A stretch of 11,665 nucleotides of DNA from Helicobacteraceae bacterium (lineage in GTDB: Bacteria > Campylobacterota > Campylobacteria > Campylobacterales > Sulfurimonadaceae), in assembly GCA_024635885.1 (NCBI GenBank), contig JAGXIA010000051.1:1-11665 (forward strand), read 5' to 3'. The notes beneath the pieces were generated by a model that was not told where the DNA came from, did no database searches, and was given only the letters and a program-made list of their open reading frames with translations. A program made the translations under genes and the position numbers. The first letter of the stretch is position 1. The number at the start of each line of letters is the position of its first letter. Shown piece after piece: positions 7,201 to 11,665 of the stretch.

Positions 7201-7349
7201 CTGCAGGTATAAGCATATTAGAAGAAAATGACAGTTTTGATACGCTTTTCAAACGAGCAGATCAGGCACTTTATAATGCAAAAAATAATGGAAGAAATCA
7301 GGTGTCGTATATAACTGCAAAGGATTTGAATAATACTGAGAACTCATGA
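4236..7349 (+). CDS. Membrane sensor diguanylate cyclase: periplasmic ABC-type binding domain, four PAS domains, GGDEF
   Basis: 1037 residues from ATG 4236, with TAGGAA five bases upstream. Residues 1-19 are a signal peptide or anchor (FILFFSYSFLHA). About 22-325 resemble the ABC_sub_bind type of periplasmic substrate-binding domain (PILMVHSYHE, LIYVTDDDAL, PVVFSGVND, EKEIVFLGDNSS), which usually binds a small ligand. One membrane segment (about 339-357, LYGLIIIIILGSLFFA) leads inward to a short helix. Four PAS domains follow at about 386-495 (HWDWD, PAS_3-like), 506-616, 626-735 and 748-857, three of them ending in recognisable D-x-T or D-M-S tails. The GGDEF domain (about 865-1030) has DKLTGIYNR, metal-binding IDIDHFK (906-912), the active-site GGEEF (948-952) and a canonical inhibitory site RNLD (939-942) exactly five residues before it. 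It should therefore make cyclic-di-GMP from GTP with product feedback. No EAL or HD-GYP domain is present. It appears to be a single-gene unit, and the ligand is unknown. Confidence 0.92.
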   Translation: MLRSVIYFILFFSYSFLHAEVPILMVHSYHETYPWSTKQDQGFRSVLDAQNNFYPSYSSEYIDSKRRGFDKKYEEELVHYLNEKYKGYTPKLIYVTDDDALNFMLHNKEKLFPSSPVVFSGVNDISKKSIISDKKYAGVFEKKDILSNIELIKTLFPQEKEIVFLGDNSSTVKFMYDELNNHQLKTSGINIDTISGKNYESTLNELKAYKGKVIILSTVGGFKTKEGHLIPLDKALTDIVNMKDFIVIILEDTYLKHGTIGGFMNSGFTQGQEAAKIALKILQNQESEFPKSIDSPNSFIFDLKALKDHKITLPEEISKKSKFINAPLSIFRKYEQVFINSLYGLIIIIILGSLFFARYMYRSRKIILQREDSLEKMTQSLQKAQSIAHLGHWDWDIQNNTLWWSDEIYRIFGFEPQAFEATYDAFLEHVHPDDKNKVQEAVSESLQNHTEYQIIHRILKNDNTQRYVREEGILKVDKNGQAMNMTGIVHDITEEYEKEKALLLQSEIFNAVQDSIFVHDLDGHFIYLNENAWKSRGYSEAEMMKMTVKELDAPEYRNDPKRVEKAVEKIKEDGHIIFEVEHLCKNGDRLPVEVYAKILKLHDKTYVLSSVRDITNQKKAHIAIEASEKKYKDLIENAMVGIYRTDLSGKIQYVNPALVKMLHYDSVDEVIGENALKIYNSPQDRENFLKALHEKGHINNYELEVHDKHNVSFPVMLSATLDDGVLSGMMMDMSEVKKSYVEIEKLSKVVEQIDDSVMITDKKGVITYVNQAFCNHTGYSREGALGKTARILKSNHYDSTFYNYLWNTILRGEVFNETMINRKKNGDLFYEKKTITPLKDEHDNIIAFVSSGKDVTLETMMHKEIEHIASTDKLTGIYNRHKFEELFMLETQRSERFSNPLSLIMIDIDHFKLVNDKHGHDVGDNILKHLAKVVKENIRNLDVFARWGGEEFLVLAPNTDLDEARILAEKLRLAIETSDFPTVKNITISAGISILEENDSFDTLFKRADQALYNAKNNGRNQVSYITAKDLNNTENS

Positions 7350-7426
7350 AAAGTGAAAACGGCTATGAAATAGTGAGCTTATAATAAATAAGTGACTACA
7401 AATATGATTTTTTGGTATTTAAGAGG

Positions 7427-7502
7427 TGGTGGCCAATCTCGGAATCGAACCAAGGACACAGTGATTTTCAGTCACTTGCTCTACCGACTGAGCTAATTGG
7501 CC
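7427..7502 (-). tRNA. tRNA-Phe (GAA), downstream copy
   Basis: 76 bases including an encoded CCA. The acceptor GGCCAAT pairs perfectly with ATTGGCC. The D arm is GCTC-AGTCGGTA-GAGC. The anticodon stem AGTGA/TCACT encloses CTGAAAA, with anticodon GAA. The T arm is CTTGG-TTCGATT-CCGAG, the discriminator A. It is identical over its full length to the upstream copy and separated from it by 29 bases, so both are probably cut from one transcript. Confidence 0.97.
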
Positions 7503-7531
7503 ATTATAAAAAGTTAGTTGTCTTAAAAAGG

Positions 7532-7607
7532 TGGTGGCCAATCTCGGAATCGAACCAAGGACACAGTGATTTTCAGTCACTTGCTCTACCGACTGAGCTA
7601 ATTGGCC
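7532..7607 (-). tRNA. tRNA-Phe (GAA), promoter-proximal copy
   Basis: The same cloverleaf and anticodon GAA as the downstream copy, with CCA encoded. It is the first of the pair after the TATAAT at 7624-7629 and lies 40 bases beyond the murD stop codon on the same strand. Read-through from murD is possible as well as use of its own promoter. Confidence 0.97.
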
Positions 7608-7623
7608 ATCTTTTAAGAGCGCA

Positions 7624-7629
7624 ATTATA
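7624..7629 (-). promoter_or_regulatory. -10 box (TATAAT) for the tRNA-Phe pair
   Basis: A perfect TATAAT on the minus strand, 16 bases before the 5' end of the first tRNA. RNA would start roughly ten bases upstream of the mature tRNA. It lies inside the 40-base gap after murD. No convincing -35 box is seen. Confidence 0.6.
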
Positions 7630-7647
7630 GCTCTCATGTACTGAAAG

Positions 7648-8850
7648 TTAGCTTATGTTAGCAACAGCTTCTTTAAATTCCTTACCTCTTTGAGCGTAAG
7701 AGCTAAATTCATCCAGACTTGCCGCTGCAGGTGATAGCAGAGCTACTTCATCTATTGTTAATTTGTTGTCAATTCTATTGATTGCATCTTTTAGATTAAT
7801 GCATTTTTCAAAAGGTATTTTATACTTAACTGCCAAGTCACAAAGCTTGTTTTTATTTGAGCCAATATTGTAAATTTTTACATCTATATTTTGCAGATAT
7901 ATAAATAGTTCATTTAAATCTACACCCTTATCGTCACCGCCTAAAATTAGGTGAATATAGGAGCCCTTGTATCTATTGAGTGCGGCTATTGTCGCATCAA
8001 TATTAGTAGCTTTAGTGTCATTGACCCATAGTCTATTTTTAATGTCTCGTACTTCTTCTTGTCTATGCGGGTCAAGTACAAAAGAATTAATTTGTTCGTA
8101 GTTAATTCTGTCAAATAGAATCTTATCGACAGCCATAGCTAAAAGAGCATCAGCTAAGAAAGCTCCTTTAAAGTTCACTTTGTTGCTATCAATACCAAAG
8201 TAGTCAGCTATCTCTTTTTCATCTTTGTAAGTAATGAGATGTGCACTTGTGATTACATCTTTATAGGCATGTGGAATTATGGCAACTTCACCCTCTTTCA
8301 TCATACTAATAGGCTTTAATTTGGACTGGACATACTCATCCATATTTCCATGCCAACTAAGATGGTCGGGACTTAAAGGAAGTAAAACATATATATTGGG
8401 TTTTGCACTGTTTGTGTAGTGCATTGTAAAAGAACTGGTCTCCAGTATCCATATGCTGGCATGTGGATTTAGTTCTGCTAAAGGAGTCCCTATATTTCCA
8501 CCTGCCTGAGAGTTCCTATCTTTGAGGAGATACTGCATCATTTGTGTAGTGGTTGTTTTTCCATTTGTCCCGCTGATCCATACTTTGAGTGGCGCAGAAT
8601 CTGAAAAATAGTCATATTCACTTATAAGGTTTTTTGCTTTTTGTACAAGTGGATTTGATGGTGGAATTCCAGGAGAAGGAATTTCTAAGTCTGAATATTT
8701 AGGGTCAAATTCATTTGAAGGTTTAACTCTGAACCCATCTTCATCTTTAAAGGGCTTGCTCACCTTGTCATCGTAAAAGATGGCATGTGGAATGTGTTTG
8801 GCAATAGCTTTTGTAGTCTTGCCATAACCAAAAAGAGAAACTCTTTGCAT
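7648..8850 (-). CDS. murD: UDP-N-acetylmuramoylalanine--D-glutamate ligase
   Basis: Cytoplasmic Mur ligase that uses ATP to add D-glutamate to UDP-MurNAc-L-alanine, the second amino-acid step of peptidoglycan precursor synthesis. 400 residues; E. coli MurD is 438, so this is a short form. The N-terminal part has a nucleotide-binding start (VSLFGYGKT, 4-12). The ATPase domain shows the P-loop GTNGKTT (94-100), ETSSF (137-141), the PDHLSWHG block (161-168) and Lys177 in YVQSK, the probable carbamylated lysine. The C-terminal domain has PHRQEEV (261-267), WVNDTKATN (275-283) and the MurD-type ending LSPAAASLDEFSSYAQRG (372-389). The ATG at 8848-8850 overlaps the stop codon of mraY by one base (TAATG), a sign of coupled translation. 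Nothing is missing. Confidence 0.96.
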   Translation of the reverse strand: MQRVSLFGYGKTTKAIAKHIPHAIFYDDKVSKPFKDEDGFRVKPSNEFDPKYSDLEIPSPGIPPSNPLVQKAKNLISEYDYFSDSAPLKVWISGTNGKTTTTQMMQYLLKDRNSQAGGNIGTPLAELNPHASIWILETSSFTMHYTNSAKPNIYVLLPLSPDHLSWHGNMDEYVQSKLKPISMMKEGEVAIIPHAYKDVITSAHLITYKDEKEIADYFGIDSNKVNFKGAFLADALLAMAVDKILFDRINYEQINSFVLDPHRQEEVRDIKNRLWVNDTKATNIDATIAALNRYKGSYIHLILGGDDKGVDLNELFIYLQNIDVKIYNIGSNKNKLCDLAVKYKIPFEKCINLKDAINRIDNKLTIDEVALLSPAAASLDEFSSYAQRGKEFKEAVANIS

Positions 8851-9911
8851 TAACGAATCTTAAGACTTATAAGAGCAACTAAATTAGAGAGAATGGCAAT
8901 TATCCAAAATCTTACAATTATTTTGTTCTCTGTCCAATTTTTCATTTCAAAATGGTGATGAATCGGCGCCATTAAAAAAACTCTTTTTTTGCGAAGTTTA
9001 TAACTTCCCACCTGCAGTATTACAGATATAGTCTCTATAACAAATACTGAACCAATAAGGAGTAATAGTATTTCGTTTTTACTGATGATAGCCAGATAGC
9101 CAAGAAAAGCACCGATACTAAGAGAACCGCTGTCTCCCATAAAAACTTCAGCAGGATGACAGTTGTACCATAGAAAACCAGTAAGCGCTCCCATAAGCGC
9201 ACTAGCGACTATCGCAACTTCACCTACTTGAAAATTAGGCATTAAAAGGTAAGAACTAATAGTAGCATTGCCTGTGATATAAATGATAATACTAAAAGAG
9301 GCTAAAGCGGCTATTGATGGCACCGTTGCCAAACCATCAAGACCATCTGTCAGGTTTACTGCATTAGATGTTGAGATAATTACCAAAGACCAAAAAATAA
9401 TAGAAAACAGACCCATATCTGTAACTGGATTCTTTAAAAAAGGAACATATAAATCTGTATTGAAATCAGCAAAGAAACACAAAAAACAAGTGATTATAAA
9501 GGCTGAAAAAATTTGAAGCATTAGCTTTGTTCTTGCCTTGAAACCTGCAAGATTTTCATTTTTTTTAATTTTTGCAAAATCGTCTTGAAAGCCAATAATT
9601 GAAAAAAGAAAAAGTGTCAGTAAGGCTCCAATAGCATATACATTTGTTAACTTTACAGTTAAGAGTGAAGCTAAAACAGTTGCTCCTATAAAGACAATTC
9701 CACCCATTGTCGGCGTCGAAGCTTTGTCTTTGTGTCTATCTGGAGCCCAAGTATTTATAGGCTGTACACTTGAAGTTCTTGTTGCCCATCTTATGAAAAC
9801 AGGCATAAACATTAGTGTGAAAAACAGGGCTAAAAAGAATGATATACCGGCACGAATAGTTATGTAGCCCAATATATTTATGTTTAAAATTTCGTATAAC
9901 CAATAAAGCAA
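8850..9911 (-). CDS. mraY: Phospho-N-acetylmuramoyl-pentapeptide transferase
   Basis: Polytopic inner-membrane enzyme that transfers phospho-MurNAc-pentapeptide from UDP to undecaprenyl phosphate, forming lipid I. 353 residues, close to the family norm. Signature residues are present: DRHKDKASTPTMGG (58-71), the Asp pair QDDF (109-112), NLTDGLDGLA (186-195), FMGDSGSL (257-264) and the cytoplasmic loop APIHHHFE (315-322). The C-terminus (IIVRFWIIAI..SLKIR) matches that of E. coli MraY closely. About ten membrane helices are evident. It starts at TTG 9909-9911 with AGGA (9918-9921) six bases upstream, and the opening MLYWLYEIL aligns with E. coli MLVWLAEHL, supporting this start. The two-gene mraY-murD unit is separate from a larger division and cell-wall cluster. 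Confidence 0.97.
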   Translation of the reverse strand: MLYWLYEILNINILGYITIRAGISFFLALFFTLMFMPVFIRWATRTSSVQPINTWAPDRHKDKASTPTMGGIVFIGATVLASLLTVKLTNVYAIGALLTLFLFSIIGFQDDFAKIKKNENLAGFKARTKLMLQIFSAFIITCFLCFFADFNTDLYVPFLKNPVTDMGLFSIIFWSLVIISTSNAVNLTDGLDGLATVPSIAALASFSIIIYITGNATISSYLLMPNFQVGEVAIVASALMGALTGFLWYNCHPAEVFMGDSGSLSIGAFLGYLAIISKNEILLLLIGSVFVIETISVILQVGSYKLRKKRVFLMAPIHHHFEMKNWTENKIIVRFWIIAILSNLVALISLKIR

Positions 9912-9917
9912 TAGTTT

Positions 9918-9921
9918 TCCT
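9918..9921 (-). promoter_or_regulatory. Ribosome binding site (AGGA) fixing the TTG start of mraY
   Basis: AGGA on the minus strand lies six bases before TTG 9909-9911. A second in-frame TTG at 9901-9903 would drop conserved N-terminal residues. Confidence 0.6.
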
Positions 9922-9952
9922 GTAAAAAAAATTATTTTAATTTAAAAGCGAC

Positions 9953-9965
9953 ATTATAGTATAAT
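9953..9965. promoter_or_regulatory. Mirrored divergent -10 boxes for mraY (minus) and gpmI (plus)
   Basis: The 13 bases ATTATAGTATAAT form a perfect inverted repeat around a central base. The right arm, TATAAT at 9960-9965, would drive gpmI with a leader of about 25 bases. The left arm, TATAAT on the minus strand at 9953-9958, would drive mraY with a leader of about 35 bases. Each box lies within the spacer or start region of the other promoter, so polymerase could probably occupy only one direction at a time. No clear -35 boxes are seen. Confidence 0.6.
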
Positions 9966-9985
9966 CACATAAATTTTATATTTAT

Positions 9986-9991
9986 AAAGGA
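9986..9991 (+). promoter_or_regulatory. Ribosome binding site (AAAGGA) fixing the TTG start of gpmI
   Basis: AAAGGA ends six bases before TTG 9998. The encoded start MTKKVILVITDGIG matches the usual beginning of this enzyme, in which the metal-binding Asp lies near residue 11. Confidence 0.7.
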
Positions 9992-9997
9992 TACATA

Positions 9998-11473
9998 TTG
10001 ACGAAAAAAGTAATTTTAGTCATTACTGATGGAATTGGTTTTAGTACTAAAACTGAGTACAATGCCTTCTATAACGCAAAAAAACCGACTTATGATAAAC
10101 TTTTTAAAGATACTCCTCACTCTTTAGTTGATACTGCTGGACTGAGTGTTGGACTACCTGAAGGTCAGATGGGTAACTCTGAAGTTGGTCATATGAGTAT
10201 AGGAAGCGGTAGAGTTTTATACCAAGATTTAGTCAAAATATCTTTGGCACTCTCAGAACATACTTTAGAAGATAATCCAGAATTAAAAAATATTATGAAC
10301 GCTTCAAATAGACTTCATATTATTGGTCTATTGAGTGATGGCGGTGTTCACTCTCACATAGATCATTTTATTGGAGTTGCAGAGATAGCAGCAAAAAATG
10401 GCAAAGAAGTTTTTTTACACCTTATAACTGATGGTAGAGATGTGTCACCTACTTCTGCGGGAAAATATGTAAAACAGCTTGAACCTCATTTAAATGAAAA
10501 TATTAAGATAGCTACAATGTCTGGTCGCTTCTATGCAATGGACAGAGATAACCGCTGGGAAAGGGTTCAAAGAGCTTATGAAGCTATGGTGAATGCAAGT
10601 CCTAAAACTGATTTTGAGCCAGCTTCTTATGTTGGACACTCTTATTCTTTAGGTGAAACAGATGAGTTTATAGAACCGACAGCATTCGAAGGTTACGATG
10701 GCTTTTCTGATGGGGACAGTGTTTTAACTATAAACTTCAGAAGCGACAGAATGAGAGAGATGACTACTGCAATTGGTGATGAAAACTTTAGCGCATTTAT
10801 GAAAAAACCTCTTAAAGTAAACCTTGCAACAATAACTGAATATGACAAAAGTTTTCCATACCCAGTTCTTTTCAGAAAGGACTCTCCAAAGAATACTTTA
10901 GCAGAAGTTATTTCAAATCATGGCTTGAGACAGGTACATACGGCTGAAACTGAAAAGTATGCACATGTTACATTTTTCTTAAATGGCGGAATAGATGAGC
11001 CATACAAAAATGAGACGAGAATTTTAGTTCCATCACCGAATGTGAAAACCTATGATGAAAAGCCGGAGATGAGTGCATTCGAAGTAGGAGAGGGTGTTTT
11101 AAAAGCAATGGACGCTGAGACTGACTTTGTAGTAGTAAACTTTGCAAATGGCGATATGGTAGGTCATACCGGTGATTTTGAAGCAGCTAAAATTGCTGTA
11201 ACAGCAGTAGATACTCAGTTAGGTCTTATAATTGAAAAAGCTAAAGAGAAAGACTACTCTGTTGTTATTACTTCTGATCACGGCAACTGTGAAGAGATGA
11301 AAGATGACGAGGGAAACACTTTAACCAACCATACAGTCGGTAAGGTGTGGTGTTTTGTAATCGCTGATGGTGTTACTAAAGTTGAAAAAGGTGCATTAAA
11401 TAACATCGCTCCAACAGTGTTAAAATTGATGAATATAGAGATTCCCAAAGAGATGGATCATAGTTTAGTATAA
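9998..11473 (+). CDS. gpmI: 2,3-bisphosphoglycerate-independent phosphoglycerate mutase
   Basis: Cytoplasmic metal-dependent (usually manganese) enzyme that interconverts 3- and 2-phosphoglycerate in glycolysis and gluconeogenesis. 491 residues, slightly shorter than the usual 505-515, starting at TTG 9998. Expected active-site residues are present: Asp11 in TDG, the phosphorylated Ser61 in MGNSEVGH (58-65), His118 in GGVHSHIDH, Arg147-Asp148 in DGRDVSP, Arg177 and Arg183, FRSDRMR (247-253), Lys320 in TEKYAHVTFFLNGG, Asp386 and His390 in NGDMVGHTGD, Asp427-His428 in SDHGN, and His445 in NHTVG. It is divergent from mraY and is followed after 59 bases by fabG on the same strand. From memory, this order (murD, mraY, gpmI, fabG) is the same in Campylobacter jejuni. 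No terminator is visible before fabG, so co-transcription is possible. Confidence 0.97.
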   Translation: MTKKVILVITDGIGFSTKTEYNAFYNAKKPTYDKLFKDTPHSLVDTAGLSVGLPEGQMGNSEVGHMSIGSGRVLYQDLVKISLALSEHTLEDNPELKNIMNASNRLHIIGLLSDGGVHSHIDHFIGVAEIAAKNGKEVFLHLITDGRDVSPTSAGKYVKQLEPHLNENIKIATMSGRFYAMDRDNRWERVQRAYEAMVNASPKTDFEPASYVGHSYSLGETDEFIEPTAFEGYDGFSDGDSVLTINFRSDRMREMTTAIGDENFSAFMKKPLKVNLATITEYDKSFPYPVLFRKDSPKNTLAEVISNHGLRQVHTAETEKYAHVTFFLNGGIDEPYKNETRILVPSPNVKTYDEKPEMSAFEVGEGVLKAMDAETDFVVVNFANGDMVGHTGDFEAAKIAVTAVDTQLGLIIEKAKEKDYSVVITSDHGNCEEMKDDEGNTLTNHTVGKVWCFVIADGVTKVEKGALNNIAPTVLKLMNIEIPKEMDHSLV

Positions 11474-11532
11474 CAACTTGGCATGTGGAAATTAATCTTG
11501 GTAAGTGAAAATAAAAATTAAGGAAATAATGA

Positions 11533-11665
11533 ATGAAATTTAGTGGAAATAATGTTTTAGTTACAGGTTCAAGTCGCGGTATTGGTGCAGAGATTGCAAA
11601 AACTTTAGCCTCGTTTGGTTTAAAGGTATGGGTTAATTACAGAAGCGGTGCAGCAGAAGCTGACG
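11533..11665 (+). CDS. fabG: 3-oxoacyl-[acyl-carrier-protein] reductase, N-terminal fragment (runs off window)
   Basis: The first 44 codons of a short-chain dehydrogenase, starting at ATG 11533 with AAGGA (11519-11523) nine bases upstream. An ATG at 11529 in another frame stops after four codons. The start MKFSGNNVLVTGSSRGIGAEI carries the NADP(H)-binding glycine motif TGSSRGIG (residues 11-18) at the beginning of a Rossmann fold, and VNYRSG follows at the second strand, typical for NADPH preference. FabG performs the first reduction of the type II fatty acid elongation cycle. The catalytic Ser-Tyr-Lys lies beyond the window, so the exact family member rests on the N-terminus and on conserved position after gpmI. 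Confidence 0.85.
   Translation, partial: MKFSGNNVLVTGSSRGIGAEIAKTLASFGLKVWVNYRSGAAEAD

Larger units (their letters stand above)
7424..7609. repeat. Tandem 81-base duplication containing tRNA-Phe
   Basis: Bases 7424-7504 and 7529-7609 are identical, at a 105-base period. The identity goes only two or three bases beyond the tRNA on each side, and the remaining spacers differ. This fits an older duplication in which only the tRNA is held identical, or gene conversion between the copies. Confidence 0.9.

Noticed and set aside
7375..7400. CTTAT-AATAA-ATAAG hairpin after the GGDEF gene as a terminator
   Set aside because: Five A-T-rich pairs with no G-C core and no T tract following; not a convincing rho-independent terminator.
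7412..7637. Two 72-residue open frames (one per strand) with an internally repeated peptide
   Set aside because: The repeats are just the two identical tRNA-Phe genes translated; neither has a credible start.
11474..11532. Terminator or promoter between gpmI and fabG
   Set aside because: ACTTGG/CTTGG repeats are direct rather than inverted, only a four-base stem is possible, and no TATAAT-like box is clear.

Overview
The window is AT-rich DNA from a member of the Campylobacterota, most likely Sulfurimonas or a close relative. The best evidence is the block murD-mraY (minus) / gpmI-fabG (plus) at the right end. From memory, this order matches the one in Campylobacter jejuni. The ssrA-encoded proteolysis tag (ANNTNYRPAYAVA) also resembles Campylobacterota tags. 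Short gene spacing, frequent TTG starts and TATAAT promoters without a clear -35 box fit as well. The genus is an inference; the phylum is fairly secure.

Left part (1-3716, all plus strand). The C-terminal half of a DUF808/YedI-type membrane protein enters from the left. A probable three-gene cassette follows. Its members are a cell-surface lipoprotein with a cadherin-like repeat and an M6-type zinc metalloprotease domain, a small secreted protein that looks like the N-terminal propeptide of M6 proteases without any catalytic domain, and an outer-membrane protein joining an N-terminal SPOR domain to a C-terminal beta-barrel. The protease lacks the propeptide that the next gene supplies, so a protease plus trans-acting propeptide (chaperone or inhibitor) is the main hypothesis. 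The SPOR-barrel gene is much more AT-rich than its neighbours in the lines sampled.

Middle part (3727-7349). ssrA (tmRNA, minus) lies tail-to-tail with the SPOR-barrel gene. Divergent from it is a 1037-residue membrane sensor with a periplasmic ABC-type substrate-binding domain, one membrane segment after it, four PAS domains and a GGDEF domain. The diguanylate cyclase active site and the RxxD inhibitory site are both intact. It probably converts binding of a periplasmic ligand into cyclic-di-GMP.

Right part (7427-11665). Two identical tRNA-Phe(GAA) genes in tandem (minus) lie downstream of murD and have their own TATAAT. mraY and murD overlap by one base and encode consecutive-branch enzymes of peptidoglycan precursor synthesis. 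gpmI (glycolysis) is divergent from mraY. The two promoters share a nearly perfect mirrored -10 core (9953-9965). The start of fabG (fatty acid synthesis) runs off the right edge.

No CRISPR array, insertion sequence, integrase or convincing rho-independent terminator was seen. The only stretch over 300 bases without a protein gene (3717-4235) is filled by ssrA and the promoter region beside it.
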